From Aquabacter sediminis (GTDB taxonomy: Bacteria > Pseudomonadota > Alphaproteobacteria > Rhizobiales > Xanthobacteraceae): a stretch of 64,000 nt of DNA. Made by a program: the position numbers and the translations under genes. The stretch spans positions 496,001 to 560,000 of the forward strand of contig NZ_JARBFX010000001.1 of the NCBI RefSeq assembly GCF_028863665.1, written 5' to 3'. A model generated the notes under the pieces. That model saw only the letters and a program-made list of their open reading frames with translations. It was not told the origin of the DNA and searched no databases. Every line of letters starts with the position of its first letter. The stretch's first letter is position 1. Positions 21,244-31,780 of this stretch are shown piece after piece.

Positions 21244-23247
21244 TCAGGCCACATTCCGGCTTTCGCTCTCCGGATCATCCTCGAATGGGTCCTGGCGGGC
21301 CGCCTTTGCAGAACCCTCATCGCTCCCGGCGGGGGTGGGGGCCGGCGTGCTGGCGGCGTCCGCCGCGAGCAAGCGCTCGCGGGCCTCATCCGCTTCCCGC
21401 TGACGATGCCAGAGCGCGGCGTAAAGCCCGCCGCGCGCGAGCAACTCTGCATGGCTGCCGCGCTCGGCCACCTGCCCCTTGTCCAGCACCAGGATCTCGT
21501 CCGCGCCCACCACCGTGGACAGGCGATGGGCGATGACGATGGTGGTCCGGCCCTGGGACACCTTGTCGAGGGCGTCCTGGATCTCGCGCTCGGTGTGACT
21601 GTCGAGAGCCGAGGTCGCCTCGTCCAGGATGAGGATGGGCGGTGCCTTCAGGATGGTGCGGGCGATGGCCACCCGCTGCTTCTCGCCACCCGACAGCTTC
21701 AGCCCGCGCTCGCCCACCTCGGTGCGATAGCCTTTCGGGGTGGCGCTGATGAAGGCGTCGATCCGGGCGAGGCGCGCGGCCTCTTCCACCTCGGCGTCGC
21801 TGGCATCCTGGCGGCCATAGCGGATGTTGTAGGCAATTGTGTCGTTGAACAGGACGGTGTCCTGGGGAACCATGCCGATGGCGGCCCGCAGGCTCTCCTG
21901 CGTCACGTCGCGGATGTCCTGGCCATCCACGGTGATGCGGCCGGACGAGACGTCGTAGAAGCGGAACATGAGGCGGGAAATGGTGCTCTTGCCCGCGCCC
22001 GACGAACCGACAATGGCGAGCGTCCGCCCCGCCGGCACCTCGAAGGACACCCCCTTCAGGATCTCGCGGTCCCCTTCATAGGAGAAGCGCACATCCTCGA
22101 ACCGGACCGTCCCGCCATGAATGGCGAGCGGCAGGGCGCCGGGCTTGTCCTCCACCTCGGGCTCGCGCACCAGCACCGCGAACATGGCCTCGATATCCAC
22201 GATGGCCTGCTTGATCTCGCGATAGATCATGCCGAGGAAGTTCAGGGGCGTGTAAAGCTGGATCATCATGGCATTGACCATGACGAACCCGCCGACGCTC
22301 TGGCGTCCGGCGCGCACATCGAAGGCGGCGAGCACCATGGTGCCCGTCAGGCCCAAGGTGAAGATGAAGGCCTGCCCGGCATTCAGCCACGCGAGCGAAG
22401 TGAAGGTGCGCACGGTGGCATTCTCATAGCGCGCCACGGACCGGTCATAGCGCGCCGTCTCCCACCGGTCGGCGCCGAAATATTTCACCGTCTCGTAATT
22501 GAGCAGGCTATCCACGGCCTTGGTGTTGGCCTCGGTGTCGCTCTCATTCATGTCCCTGCGGATGGAAATGCGCCATTCGCTCGCGACATAGGTGAACCAC
22601 GTATAGAGCCCCACCGTTGCCGCCACGACCGCCACGTAGCGCCAGTCAAAGGCGAACATAAGCACCACGAGCACCAGCACCATCTCCACGATGGTGGGGG
22701 CGAGCTGGAGCACCAGCATGCGCACGATGGTCTCAATGGCGTTGCGCGCCCGCTCCAGAACCCGCGTCAGCCCACCGGTCTTGCGCTCAAGATGGAAGCG
22801 CAGCGACAAAGCATGCATGTGGGCGAAGGTCTCGAGCGCAAGCCGCCGCACCGCATTCAGCGCCACCTTGGCGAAAATGCCGTCGCGCAGCTGCGTCACC
22901 CCCGCCATGACGATGCGCGAGCCACCATAGGCCACGGTGAGCACCACCGGCGCCGCCAGCAGCCAGGCGATATCCGGCCCGTCCTTCTGGCCGTCCGGAA
23001 CGGCGGCGAGCGCGTCGGTTGCCCATTTGAAGAAGAAGGGCACGGCAAGGGTGGCGAACTTCGCCAGGAACAGGAGCGCCAGCGTGATCAGAACACGGGC
23101 GCGCAGATCCGGCCTGCCCTCCGGCCACAGATAGGGCCACAGGGCACGCAGTGTGCCGGCAAGGGTGCCGCCGGGCAGCACCAGGGACTTCATGCGCGCG
23201 GGCGCGCCAGAAACCGGCTGCTTCGGCCGCGAGGACAGATCAGACAT
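21244..23247 (-). CDS. Atm1-type ABC exporter (half transporter)
   Basis: Half-transporter with an N-terminal six-helix membrane domain and a C-terminal ATPase (Walker A GSSGAGKST, signature LSGGEKQR, H-loop IAHRLST). The membrane-domain stretch LLNYETVKYFGADRWETARYD is typical of the Atm1/HMT1 group, which exports glutathione conjugates or glutathione-bound sulfur/metal species. The start ATG at 23247 has AGGTG upstream; an in-frame GTG at 23253 would touch the ArsR stop. Length 667 residues. The upstream ArsR-type regulator suggests metal- or metalloid-responsive expression. Confidence 0.92.
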   Translation of the reverse strand: MSDLSSRPKQPVSGAPARMKSLVLPGGTLAGTLRALWPYLWPEGRPDLRARVLITLALLFLAKFATLAVPFFFKWATDALAAVPDGQKDGPDIAWLLAAPVVLTVAYGGSRIVMAGVTQLRDGIFAKVALNAVRRLALETFAHMHALSLRFHLERKTGGLTRVLERARNAIETIVRMLVLQLAPTIVEMVLVLVVLMFAFDWRYVAVVAATVGLYTWFTYVASEWRISIRRDMNESDTEANTKAVDSLLNYETVKYFGADRWETARYDRSVARYENATVRTFTSLAWLNAGQAFIFTLGLTGTMVLAAFDVRAGRQSVGGFVMVNAMMIQLYTPLNFLGMIYREIKQAIVDIEAMFAVLVREPEVEDKPGALPLAIHGGTVRFEDVRFSYEGDREILKGVSFEVPAGRTLAIVGSSGAGKSTISRLMFRFYDVSSGRITVDGQDIRDVTQESLRAAIGMVPQDTVLFNDTIAYNIRYGRQDASDAEVEEAARLARIDAFISATPKGYRTEVGERGLKLSGGEKQRVAIARTILKAPPILILDEATSALDSHTEREIQDALDKVSQGRTTIVIAHRLSTVVGADEILVLDKGQVAERGSHAELLARGGLYAALWHRQREADEARERLLAADAASTPAPTPAGSDEGSAKAARQDPFEDDPESESRNVA

Positions 23248-23253
23248 GGGCAC

Positions 23254-23637
23254 CTACGGGTGATCGGGCGAAGGAGCGGCCTCTGCGGAAAGGTCGGCCC
23301 CGTAAAGGCAAGAGGAAGACGGCAGAAGGCGCTCGAACAGCGCGGAAAGCTCGGCACGCAGCTGCTCGATGGCCTCCCGGTCGGCGCAATAGCAGGAGCG
23401 CTGCCCCGCCGGCGCGCTTGTTACGAGCCCCGCCTCCAACAGGATCTTTATATGTTGCGAGACAGTCGATTGCGCCAGGGGCAAGCCGGCGACGATCTCC
23501 CCGCAGACACAGCGATCCCGCGCCGCGAGGGTGGCGAGCACCTTCAAGCGCGCGGGATGGGCAAGTGCCCGCAGCCGGGCGGCCAGCGCTTCAAAATCGA
23601 CGGTTTCATCCATAGATATGGGAGATGACGCATTCAT
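23254..23637 (-). CDS. ArsR-family transcriptional regulator
   Basis: Winged-helix repressor of 127 residues. The recognition region CGEIVAGLPLAQSTVSQHIK is preceded by RCVCG, the CxC arrangement that senses As(III) or soft metals in ArsR homologues. Further cysteines occur in RSCYCAD and near the C-terminus (SSSCLYG), so metal sensing is plausible. It ends immediately before the Atm1-type exporter start, so the two form an operon under its probable autoregulation. Confidence 0.88.
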   Translation of the reverse strand: MNASSPISMDETVDFEALAARLRALAHPARLKVLATLAARDRCVCGEIVAGLPLAQSTVSQHIKILLEAGLVTSAPAGQRSCYCADREAIEQLRAELSALFERLLPSSSCLYGADLSAEAAPSPDHP

Positions 23638-23826
23638 CGTTCATCGGCGATAGACGATGGCCCTGCCGCATGCAAGCCACATCGGGCCGGCGCATGCCTG
23701 TCATGCGCTCGTCTTCAGGCTGGGCGAGGAAGAGAAGCGTCGGGCTGTCGCTGGTCTGTTGCGGCCTCGGTGAGCAACCGCGTGAGGACCACGTGACGCA
23801 CTGCACAATCCTGCTAAAGTGAGGCC

Positions 23827-24435
23827 ATGGCTCGTATCCAAAGCGTCTGTGTCTATTGCGGAGCCGCGCAGGGCTCCGACCCCATCTTCACCGAGGAGGC
23901 GCGTCGCCTGGGCGAGGCGATCGCCCGGGAGGGTTTGCGCCTCGTCTATGGCGGCGGCGGCATCGGCCTCATGGGCGAGGTTGCCGCCGCAGTCGCCAAG
24001 GCGGGCGGCGCGGTGACCGGCATCATTCCCGAATTCCTGATGTCTCGCGAGCGCGCCTTCGGCTATGCGGCCGAAATGGTCGTGACCCAGGACATGCATG
24101 AGCGAAAGCGCCTCATGTTCGAGCGCGCCGACGCTTTCGTCGCCCTGCCCGGGGGCGTTGGGACGTTGGAGGAACTGGTCGAGCAGCTCACCTGGGCCCA
24201 GCTCGGCCGCCACCGAAAGCCCATCCTGATCGCCAATATAGCCGGTTTCTGGGATCCGTTCCTGGCGCTGATCGACCACATGCGCGCCAATGCCTTCATC
24301 CACGGCAGCAATCCCGTGAAGCTCCTGGTGGCGGAGACGGCGGACGAGATTCTTCCCAAGCTCCAGGCGAGCGTGAAGGACCTGCCCGACGATTTGGAAG
24401 GTCCGCAGGCCCGCGCCGTCGTGGAGCGGATGTAG
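23827..24435 (+). CDS. LOG-family protein (TIGR00730; cytokinin riboside 5'-monophosphate phosphoribohydrolase-like)
   Basis: Rossmann-fold nucleotide phosphoribohydrolase of 202 residues. The family motif PGGxGTxxE appears as ALPGGVGTLEELVEQLTWAQ near residue 105, with the earlier GGGGIGLMGEVAAAV loop. LOG proteins cleave nucleoside 5'-monophosphates, releasing the base; plant homologues activate cytokinins. Monocistronic here; it converges with icd across two hairpins. Confidence 0.92.
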   Translation: MARIQSVCVYCGAAQGSDPIFTEEARRLGEAIAREGLRLVYGGGGIGLMGEVAAAVAKAGGAVTGIIPEFLMSRERAFGYAAEMVVTQDMHERKRLMFERADAFVALPGGVGTLEELVEQLTWAQLGRHRKPILIANIAGFWDPFLALIDHMRANAFIHGSNPVKLLVAETADEILPKLQASVKDLPDDLEGPQARAVVERM

Positions 24436-24465
24436 GCCAGCCGCTCACCCTCCCAGAAACGCAAA

Positions 24466-24485
24466 CGGGCGGCCGAAGCCGCCCG
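24466..24485. terminator. Hairpin between convergent LOG gene and icd (1)
   Basis: Perfect 8-bp stem CGGGCGGC/GCCGCCCG with a CGAA tetraloop, 31 bases after the LOG-gene stop. There is no T-tract, so termination is inferred from position. Confidence 0.5.
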
Positions 24486-24494
24486 CAGCATGAG

Positions 24495-24517
24495 CCGGCG
24501 CCCACAGAGGGCGCCGG
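24495..24517. terminator. Hairpin between convergent LOG gene and icd (2)
   Basis: Perfect 9-bp stem CCGGCGCCC/GGGCGCCGG with a 5-base loop, 14 bases beyond the icd stop on the minus strand. Together with the neighbouring hairpin it probably separates the convergent transcripts. Confidence 0.5.
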
Positions 24518-24530
24518 AAGCGTTTCATCC

Positions 24531-25745
24531 TCAGGCGGCCATGGCCTTGCTGAGGTTTTCGGAGATCTTGTCCAGGAAGCCGGTGGTGGACAGCCACTTC
24601 TGGTCGGCACCGACCAGCAGGGCGAGGTCCTTGGTCATGTAGCCGGCCTCGACGGTGTCGACGCACACCTTCTCCAGCGTGGTGGCGAACTTCGCCAGTT
24701 CCGCATTGTCATCGAGCTTGGCGCGGTGCGAGAGGCCACGGGTCCAGGCGAAGATGGAGGCGATGGAGTTGGTGGAGGTCTCCTTGCCCTTCTGGTGCTC
24801 GCGATAGTGGCGGGTCACGGTGCCGTGGGCGGCTTCCGCTTCCACCGTCTTGCCATCGGGGGTCATGAGCACGGAGGTCATGAGGCCGAGCGAGCCGAAG
24901 CCCTGGGCCACGATGTCGGACTGCACGTCGCCGTCATAGTTCTTGCAGGCCCAGACATAGCCGCCGGACCACTTGAGGGCCGAGGCCACCATGTCGTCGA
25001 TCAGGCGGTGCTCGTACCAGATCTTGCGCTTCTCGAACTCTTCCTTGAACTCGGCGTCATACACCTCCTGGAAGATGTCCTTGAAGCGGCCGTCATAGGC
25101 CTTCAGGATCGTGTTCTTCGTGGAGAGGTAGACCGGATAGTTCCGGATCAGGCCGTAATTGAGCGAGGCGCGGGCGAAGTCGCGGATCGACTCGTCGAGG
25201 TTGTACATGGACAGGGCGACGCCGGCGCCCGGGAAATTGTACACGTCCTTCTCGATCTTGGTGCCGTCCTCACCCACGAAGGTGATGGTCAGCTTGCCCT
25301 TGCCGGGCACCTTGAAATCGGTGGCGCGATACTGGTCGCCGAAGGCATGGCGGCCCACCACGATGGGCTGCGTCCAGCCGGGAACGAGGCGCGGCACGTT
25401 CTGGCAGATGATGGGCTCGCGGAAGATCACGCCGCCGAGGATGTTGCGGATGGTGCCGTTGGGCGACTTCCACATTTCCTTGAGGTTGAATTCCTTCACG
25501 CGGGCTTCGTCAGGCGTGATGGTGGCACACTTCACGCCCACGCCATGCTTCTTGATGGCCTCGGCAGCGTCGATCGTCACCTGGTCGTTGGTGGCGTCAC
25601 GATTTTCCACCGAGAGGTCGTAATATTCCAGGTCGATATCGAGATAAGGATGGATCAGCTTGTCCTTGATGTACTGCCAGATGATCCGGGTCATCTCGTC
25701 GCCGTCGAGTTCGACGACCGGATTAGCCACCTTGATCTTCGCCAT
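24531..25745 (-). CDS. icd: Isocitrate dehydrogenase (NADP+)
   Basis: TCA-cycle enzyme oxidising isocitrate to 2-oxoglutarate with NADP+. It starts at the ATG at 25745 with [20 protein letters not shown], the eukaryotic-like dimeric type common in alphaproteobacteria. The metal/substrate region [20 protein letters not shown] and the [18 protein letters not shown] segment are intact. 404 residues, exactly family length. The open frame continues upstream but is not homologous there. With glcB nearby, central carbon genes cluster loosely. Confidence 0.96.
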   Translation of the reverse strand: MAKIKVANPVVELDGDEMTRIIWQYIKDKLIHPYLDIDLEYYDLSVENRDATNDQVTIDAAEAIKKHGVGVKCATITPDEARVKEFNLKEMWKSPNGTIRNILGGVIFREPIICQNVPRLVPGWTQPIVVGRHAFGDQYRATDFKVPGKGKLTITFVGEDGTKIEKDVYNFPGAGVALSMYNLDESIRDFARASLNYGLIRNYPVYLSTKNTILKAYDGRFKDIFQEVYDAEFKEEFEKRKIWYEHRLIDDMVASALKWSGGYVWACKNYDGDVQSDIVAQGFGSLGLMTSVLMTPDGKTVEAEAAHGTVTRHYREHQKGKETSTNSIASIFAWTRGLSHRAKLDDNAELAKFATTLEKVCVDTVEAGYMTKDLALLVGADQKWLSTTGFLDKISENLSKAMAA

Positions 25746-25937
25746 GTGGACGACCTTTCGGGCGCTCTGAAAGCGCGTAGGGAGTTTTTCGGGAGGCCGG
25801 CGCCCCGAGGGCCGTAACGGAGAACGGGGCGCGCATCCCAGCCCGGCCGCTATAGCATCGCTCTTGTCCGAGAAGAAGCGCGTCGCACCTCGACTTGTGG
25901 CCATCCCCGGTGCAAGACGGGCCAAAATGGAGGTCAC
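25746..25937. promoter_or_regulatory. Divergent promoter region icd / trmJ
   Basis: Intergenic region of about 190 bases between divergent genes. An AGGAGGT-like ribosome binding site (ATGGAGGTC) stands 7-9 bases before the trmJ ATG. A CTATAGC sequence at about 25850 could be part of the icd -10 box; low certainty. Confidence 0.4.
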
Positions 25938-26801
25938 ATGGCGGGATCGGGTACAGACAGTTCCAGGGAATGGGTCGAAGGCGGCCCGGTGGTCATCCTG
26001 GTTGAACCCCAACTCGGCGAGAATGTGGGCTCGGCGGCCCGTGCCATGGGCAATTTCGGCCTTTCGCGGCTTCGCCTGGTCAATCCCCGCAATGGCTGGC
26101 CGGACGACCGCGCCCGCACCTTCGCCGCCGGCGCCGACCGCATCCTGGATGGCGCGCAGGTCTATCCGGACCTACGCGCGGCCCTGTCCGGCATCGGCTA
26201 TGCCTTTGCCGCCACCGCTCGCGAGCGGGGCATGGCAAAGACCGTGATGGGCGCCGATGGGGCTGCCGCCGAATGCCACGTCCGTCTTGCCGCTCAGGAG
26301 GACGTGGCGCTGGTCTTCGGCCGCGAGCGCACAGGGCTTTATTCGGAAGAGGTGTCTTTGTGCGACGCCATCCTGACGCTTCCGGTCAATCCGGCCTTCG
26401 CCTCTTTGAATCTCGCCACCTGCGTCGCCGTCACCGCCTATGAATGGTTCAAGCTGGCGAGCGGCGGTGCCCTGCCCTTCGCCATGCCCGACCGATCGCC
26501 GGTGGCCGAGAAGCAGGACCTGTTCGCCTTTTTCGACCATCTGGAACGGGAACTGGAAGAGGCCTCCTTCTTCCGCTCGGCGGACAAGCAGCCCTCCACC
26601 ACCCGCAACATCCGCAATATCTTTCACCGCATCGGCCTGACCAAGCAGGACCTCGCCACGCTGCACGGCATGGTGACCTCCCTGGTGGAAGGCCGCGCCG
26701 GCCGCGAGGCGCGCAAGCTCGCCCACAATGCCAAGGCGGAGGCCAAGCGCGGGGAAAAAAACGAGGCGCCGCAACGGGTTTCGGGCGATGAGATGCCCTG
26801 A
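25938..26801 (+). CDS. trmJ: tRNA (cytidine/uridine-2'-O-)-methyltransferase, TrmJ-like
   Basis: SPOUT-class RNA 2'-O-methyltransferase. TrmJ modifies position 32 of the tRNA anticodon loop. Motifs are [20 protein letters not shown] at residues about 14-33, [14 protein letters not shown], and the knot motif [19 protein letters not shown]-terminal helical extension (about residues 195-287) matches TrmJ rather than minimal TrmL. Good ribosome binding site. It lies directly upstream of the initiator tRNA gene; E. coli TrmJ is known to modify tRNA-fMet, so the proximity is noteworthy but may be accidental. Confidence 0.88.
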   Translation: MAGSGTDSSREWVEGGPVVILVEPQLGENVGSAARAMGNFGLSRLRLVNPRNGWPDDRARTFAAGADRILDGAQVYPDLRAALSGIGYAFAATARERGMAKTVMGADGAAAECHVRLAAQEDVALVFGRERTGLYSEEVSLCDAILTLPVNPAFASLNLATCVAVTAYEWFKLASGGALPFAMPDRSPVAEKQDLFAFFDHLERELEEASFFRSADKQPSTTRNIRNIFHRIGLTKQDLATLHGMVTSLVEGRAGREARKLAHNAKAEAKRGEKNEAPQRVSGDEMP

Positions 26802-26931
26802 GTGCAGGCCGTCATCCACAGGCTGAAGCCGCGTGTGACGTTTTTTATGCCGGAGGGGTATCAATCCCCGGGTGAGGTTGCTACATAGACCTCGCCGACG
26901 GCCGCTGCGCCGGCTCACTAGTCGGTTCTGA

Positions 26932-27009
<78 letters not shown>

Positions 27010-27024
27010 AGTATCATCTAAGAC

Positions 27025-27058
27025 AAAAGGCCGGACAAATGTCCGGCCTTTTGTTTTT
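27025..27058 (+). terminator. Rho-independent terminator after tRNA-fMet
   Basis: Perfect 12-bp stem AAAAGGCCGGAC/GTCCGGCCTTTT with an AAAT loop, followed by GTTTTTT. Textbook intrinsic terminator 16 bases after the tRNA 3' end. Confidence 0.95.
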
Positions 27059-27391
27059 TGTGTTCCTCGTAGCTCGATGGAAGCGACGCCCCGGCATTCA
27101 GAAATGGAGGGCGTATGCTTACAGGGGCTTCTTACCCGGGATTTTTCTTCCCAAGCTTGACCCGAGCCATAGGCCACGCGGCAGGGGGTGCCTTCACCTG
27201 TTGCATCCCGTCTCCATCGCCAGTTCGCTAGCGCAATTTTCTCCTTTTGCCGCTAGGAAGAAGGACGCTCCGGCGGCATTAAGCCGGAGTGCCGTCACGG
27301 CATAACGAATTGGGGCGAGGCCGCCGGACGCTCGTGCGACCGACGATTCCGCAGGATGCGCGCTCGCCTTTGGAAGATGAACGGAGTGCAC
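27059..27391. other. Non-coding gap upstream of glcB
   Basis: About 330 bases without a credible gene. The proximal part must carry the glcB promoter. Two adjacent small hairpins occur at 27268-27289 (CTCCGGC/GCCGGAG) and 27290-27302 (TGCCGT/ACGGCA). I see no recognisable operator. Confidence 0.5.
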
Positions 27392-29560
27392 ATGGCTAGC
27401 GGGACTGAACCCAGGGTGGAACGCGCCGGGCTGCGCATTGCGACGGTCCTGCAGGATTTCGTGGAGCAGGAGGCCCTGGCGGGCAGCGGCATTTCCCCGG
27501 ATGCCTTCTGGGCCGGCCTTTCCGCCATCGCCCACGAGCTGGCGCCGCGCAATCGCGAACTTCTGGAACGGCGCGATACTCTGCAGGCCCGGCTCGACCA
27601 GTGGTACCGCGAGAACGGCGCGCCCATCGATCTCCAGGCCTACAAGGATTTCCTCGCCAAGATCGGCTATCTCGTGCCCGAAGGCCCGGCCTTCACCGTC
27701 ACCACGCAGAATGTCGACCCCGAGATCGCCGAGATGGCCGGCCCGCAACTGGTCGTGCCGGTGATGAACGCCCGCTACGCGCTCAATGCGGCGAACGCCC
27801 GCTGGGGCTCGCTCTATGATGCGCTTTACGGCACCGACGCCATTTCCGAGGCCGACGGCGCGGAAAAGGGAACGGGCTACAACCCCGTGCGCGGCGCCAA
27901 GGTCATTGCCTGGGGACGGGCTTTCCTGGATCGCAGCGCACCGCTGGCTGGTGGCTCGTGGACCCAGGCGGGCGCGCTGTCGGTGAAGGACGGGATTTTG
28001 CTGGTGGGCGACACCGGCCTTTCCGATCCTTCCCAATTCGTCGGCTATCGCGGCGATGCGGCGGCGCCCTCCGCGGTGCTCCTGAAGAAGAACGGCCTCC
28101 ATGTGGAGATCGTCATCGACCGCGCCAGCACCATCGGCAAGGACGATGGGGCGGGCATTTCCGACATCGTCCTGGAAGCCGCCCTGACGACCATCCAGGA
28201 CTGCGAGGATTCGGTTGCGGCGGTGGATGCCGAGGACAAGGTCGTCGCCTATCGCAACTGGCTCGGCCTGATGGCCGGCGACCTGAAGGAGGAGATCTCC
28301 AAGAGTGGCCGCACGTTCACACGTGCCCTGAACGGCGACCGCACCTATACCGCCCCGGAAGGCGGCACACTGGTGCTACCCGGCCGTTCGCTCATGTTGG
28401 TGCGCAATGTGGGTCACCTCATGACCAATCCGGCCATCCTGCTGGAAGACGGGTCCGAGATCCCGGAAGGTATTATGGACGCGGCCATCACCGCGCTCAT
28501 CGCACTGCGCGACATCGGCCCGAAGGGGCGCCGCGCCAACAGCCGGGCGGGCTCCATGTATGTGGTGAAGCCCAAGATGCACGGGCCTGAGGAAGTGGCC
28601 TTCGCGGTGGAGATCTTCGACCGGGTGGAAGACCTCCTCGCCCTTCCCCGCAACACCATCAAGGTGGGCATCATGGATGAGGAGCGCCGCACCACGGTGA
28701 ACCTCAAGGAATGCATCCGCGCCGCCTCGGCCCGGGTGGCCTTCATCAATACCGGCTTCCTCGACCGTACTGGCGACGAGATCCACACCTCCATGGAAGC
28801 CGGCCCCATGGTCCGCAAGGGCGACATGAAGCAGGCCACCTGGATCAGCGCCTATGAGAACTGGAACGTAGACACTGGCCTCGAATGCGGCCTCGCCGGC
28901 CACGCCCAGATCGGCAAGGGCATGTGGGCCATGCCCGATCTGATGGCGGCCATGCTGGAGCAGAAGATCGCCCACCCCAAGGCCGGCGCCAACACCGCCT
29001 GGGTTCCCTCCCCCACCGCCGCGACCTTGCACGCCACCCATTATCACCAGGTGGACGTGAAGGCCGTGCAGGAGGCGCTGCGCAGCCGGCCCAAGGCGAA
29101 GCTCGACGACCTGCTCACCATTCCGGTGGCTGTGCGGCCCAACTGGACGCCCGAGGACATCCAGAAGGAACTGGACAACAACGCCCAGGGCATCCTCGGC
29201 TATGTGGTGCGGTGGGTGGACCAGGGGGTCGGCTGCTCCAAGGTGCCGGATATCCATGACGTGGGCCTGATGGAGGACCGCGCCACCTTGCGCATCTCCT
29301 CCCAGCACATCGCCAACTGGCTGCGCCACGGCGTGTGCAGCGAGGAGCAGGTGATGAAAACCATGAAGCGCATGGCGGCGGTGGTGGACCGGCAGAATGC
29401 CGGGGATCCGCTTTATCACCCCATGGCGCCGGACTTCGACGCATCCATCGCCTTCCAAGCCGCCTGCGACCTGGTTTTCAAGGGCCGTGAGCAGCCAAAT
29501 GGCTACACCGAACCCCTCCTGCATCAGCGTCGTCTGGAGCTGAAGGCCGCCCGCGCCTGA
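27392..29560 (+). CDS. glcB: Malate synthase G
   Basis: Glyoxylate-cycle enzyme condensing acetyl-CoA and glyoxylate to malate. The start ATG at 27392 ([15 protein letters not shown]) has GGAG seven bases upstream; 722 residues match the G isoform (about 723). Recognisable segments include the magnesium/glyoxylate region ([20 protein letters not shown]), [20 protein letters not shown] near the N-terminus and a C-terminal plug domain. The presence of glcB implies growth on C2 compounds or glyoxylate-yielding purine/ureide catabolism. Confidence 0.96.
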   Translation: MASGTEPRVERAGLRIATVLQDFVEQEALAGSGISPDAFWAGLSAIAHELAPRNRELLERRDTLQARLDQWYRENGAPIDLQAYKDFLAKIGYLVPEGPAFTVTTQNVDPEIAEMAGPQLVVPVMNARYALNAANARWGSLYDALYGTDAISEADGAEKGTGYNPVRGAKVIAWGRAFLDRSAPLAGGSWTQAGALSVKDGILLVGDTGLSDPSQFVGYRGDAAAPSAVLLKKNGLHVEIVIDRASTIGKDDGAGISDIVLEAALTTIQDCEDSVAAVDAEDKVVAYRNWLGLMAGDLKEEISKSGRTFTRALNGDRTYTAPEGGTLVLPGRSLMLVRNVGHLMTNPAILLEDGSEIPEGIMDAAITALIALRDIGPKGRRANSRAGSMYVVKPKMHGPEEVAFAVEIFDRVEDLLALPRNTIKVGIMDEERRTTVNLKECIRAASARVAFINTGFLDRTGDEIHTSMEAGPMVRKGDMKQATWISAYENWNVDTGLECGLAGHAQIGKGMWAMPDLMAAMLEQKIAHPKAGANTAWVPSPTAATLHATHYHQVDVKAVQEALRSRPKAKLDDLLTIPVAVRPNWTPEDIQKELDNNAQGILGYVVRWVDQGVGCSKVPDIHDVGLMEDRATLRISSQHIANWLRHGVCSEEQVMKTMKRMAAVVDRQNAGDPLYHPMAPDFDASIAFQAACDLVFKGREQPNGYTEPLLHQRRLELKAARA

Positions 29561-29764
29561 GGGCATCTGCTTGCCATGGGTGCCGTTCCGCGGCGCCCAT
29601 GGTGGCTGGGGAACCCCCGCGACTTCGCCAAGAGATGTTCAATCCGAGCAGAGGCGAGCGCTTCCCTTGCGGGATGCGTTTTTCGCGAAGAACAGGCCGG
29701 TATTTCGCTTGTGCGCGTCCCGGACTATGAAAGGCCAATTGCGCACTCTTCCTTTGGCCGCCTC

Positions 29765-31387
29765 ATGGAACCTGTTACCACTACGTTGATCTTGATCCTG
29801 GCTGTCACGATCAGCGGCTCCATTGTTCGCCTTTCCCCCATTCCGCTGCCCCTGCCGCTCGTGCAAATCGCCCTTGGGGCGCTGGTTGCGGCGGTCGCGG
29901 ACGTGGGCATCGCATTGCGGCCGGAAGTCTTCTTCCTGCTTTTCCTGCCCCCGCTGCTCTTCCTCGATGGCTGGCGCATTCCCAAGGACGGCCTGCGGCG
30001 GGACCGGGGAACAGTGTTGGCCATGGCCCTCGGGTTGGTGGTCTTTACCGTCCTGGGGGTGGGCTACTTTGTTCACCTGCTGATCCCCACCATGCCGCTG
30101 CCTGTGGCCTTCGCCCTCGCGGCCGTGCTTTCGCCGACCGATCCGGTTGCGGTGTCAGCCATTGCCGAGCGGGTGCCGTTTCCCCGCCGCCTGATGCACA
30201 TTCTTCAAGGCGAAGCGCTGTTCAATGATGCTTCGGGCCTGGTGTGCATGCGGTTCGCCGTCGCCGCCGCGCTGACAGGGGCCTTCTCCGCCGTAGATGC
30301 GTTCGGCGTCTTCCTGTGGCTGGGGCTTGGCGGCATTGTCGTCGGGATCTGCGCCACCCTCGCCATCACCACTGCCAAGAACTGGGTCTCCGGCCACTAT
30401 GGAGAGGAGCCGGGTTCGCAGATCCTCATCAGCCTGTTGATTCCATTCGGTGCCTATCTCCTGGCCGAGCATCTGGGCTGTTCAGGCATTCTTGCGGCCG
30501 TCAGCGCTGGCATCACCATGAGCCATGTGGAACAGAGCGGCCGCGCCCTGGCCCGGACACGGCTCCAACGAACGGCGGTGTGGGACACCATCAGCTTCGC
30601 CGCCAACGGCACCATCTTCGTGCTCCTGGGGGAGCAATTGCCGAGACTGGTGGCGAGCGTCGCTCTGGCCGAGCGTGAGGCGGGACGAGACGGCCAATAT
30701 TGGCTCCTGCTCTACGTGGTCGCCATCAACGCCGCCTTGTTCGCTCTGCGCTTTGTTTGGGTGTGGGTTTCCCTGCGCTACACCATGTTCCGAGCCGCCG
30801 GTACGCGGCCGCCCTGGCAACTGGTTGCAGCAACCTCCCTTGCGGGCGCGCGAGGCGCCGTGACGTTGGCCGGCATTCTGACCTTGCCTCTCGCCTTGCC
30901 GGACGGATCGCCCTTTCCCGCTCGGGACCTGGCGATCTTCCTGGCGGCGGGCGCTATCATCGTCTCGCTTTTGGCGGCGAGCATCGGGCTGCCGCTCCTC
31001 CTCCACCGCCTGACCTTGCCGCCCGAGCCGGTTCGGCGGGCGCGGGAGGACCGGGCGCGGAGCAATGCGGCCGAAGCCGCCATTCGGGCGGTCGCACGGG
31101 CTCAGCATGACCTGGGAGAAAACCAGGGCGAGATGGATCTTTATGCGGAGATTGGCACGCGCATCATGTCGCAATACCGCGAGAGGATCGAGCGGCGCAC
31201 CAAATCGGCAGAGGATGGCGACCGAACCGCCGCCATCGGACAGGTTGAGCGGCAACTCTACCTGGTGGGGATGCGGGCCGAGCGGGACGAGATCTATCGC
31301 ATGGCGCGGGCCCGCGAGATTCCGGATGAACTGGCCCGCCGGCTGGTGGGCGAAGTGGACCTCCTGGAAACGCGCATGACGTCCTGA
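29765..31387 (+). CDS. CPA1-family Na+(K+)/H+ antiporter
   Basis: Cation/proton exchanger with about 12 membrane segments in the first 400 residues and a soluble C-terminal domain of about 130 residues. The ion-binding regions SPTDPVAVSAIAERVPFP and EALFNDASGLV (the ND motif of electroneutral CPA1 exchangers) are present. I chose the ATG at 29765 (MEPVTTTLILILAV), which starts directly at the first membrane helix, giving 540 residues; the frame extends upstream with non-membrane sequence. A role in pH or salt homeostasis is inferred from family. Confidence 0.9.
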   Translation: MEPVTTTLILILAVTISGSIVRLSPIPLPLPLVQIALGALVAAVADVGIALRPEVFFLLFLPPLLFLDGWRIPKDGLRRDRGTVLAMALGLVVFTVLGVGYFVHLLIPTMPLPVAFALAAVLSPTDPVAVSAIAERVPFPRRLMHILQGEALFNDASGLVCMRFAVAAALTGAFSAVDAFGVFLWLGLGGIVVGICATLAITTAKNWVSGHYGEEPGSQILISLLIPFGAYLLAEHLGCSGILAAVSAGITMSHVEQSGRALARTRLQRTAVWDTISFAANGTIFVLLGEQLPRLVASVALAEREAGRDGQYWLLLYVVAINAALFALRFVWVWVSLRYTMFRAAGTRPPWQLVAATSLAGARGAVTLAGILTLPLALPDGSPFPARDLAIFLAAGAIIVSLLAASIGLPLLLHRLTLPPEPVRRAREDRARSNAAEAAIRAVARAQHDLGENQGEMDLYAEIGTRIMSQYRERIERRTKSAEDGDRTAAIGQVERQLYLVGMRAERDEIYRMARAREIPDELARRLVGEVDLLETRMTS

Positions 31388-31419
31388 CGATTACCCACAG
31401 GGCCGCCGGACGCACAAAT

Positions 31420-31441
31420 GGCCCGCCCCGAAGGGCAGGCC
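31420..31441. terminator. Bidirectional hairpin between antiporter and KGG-protein genes
   Basis: A 9-bp stem GGCCCGCCC/GGGCAGGCC (one wobble or mismatch) with loop CGAA, read as a stable UUCG tetraloop on the minus strand. It sits between two convergent stops at 31387 and 31462, so it probably ends both transcripts. No long T-tract. Confidence 0.55.
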
Positions 31442-31461
31442 ATCCATGTCGTTATGAGAGG

Positions 31462-31780
31462 TCAGTGCTGTCCGCCCTTGCGGCCGGCTTCCGAGGCCCG
31501 TTCCCGGTCATTGGCGAAATTTCCGCTGCCACCCTGCTGGCGATTGTCGGATCCACCTTGCGACTGCTGTTTCTGGTGACTGTGCTCGCCACCCTTGCGG
31601 CCGGCCTCCGCCGCGCGTTCGCGGTCATTGGCGAAGTTGCCGCTGCCGCCCTGCTGGCGATTATCCGCGCCGCCCTGGGATTGCTGGTTCTGGTGACTGT
31701 GCTCGCCACCCTTGCGACCGGCCTCCGAGGCGCGCTCGCGATCATTGGCGAAGTTGCCGGATCCACCGCGATGTTCGTTG
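31462..31780 (-). repeat. 117-bp tandem DNA repeat inside the KGG gene
   Basis: Two full 117-base units and a partial third, encoding the KGG repeats. The units differ at only a few codons, suggesting recent duplication or gene conversion; copy number may vary between strains. Confidence 0.8.
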
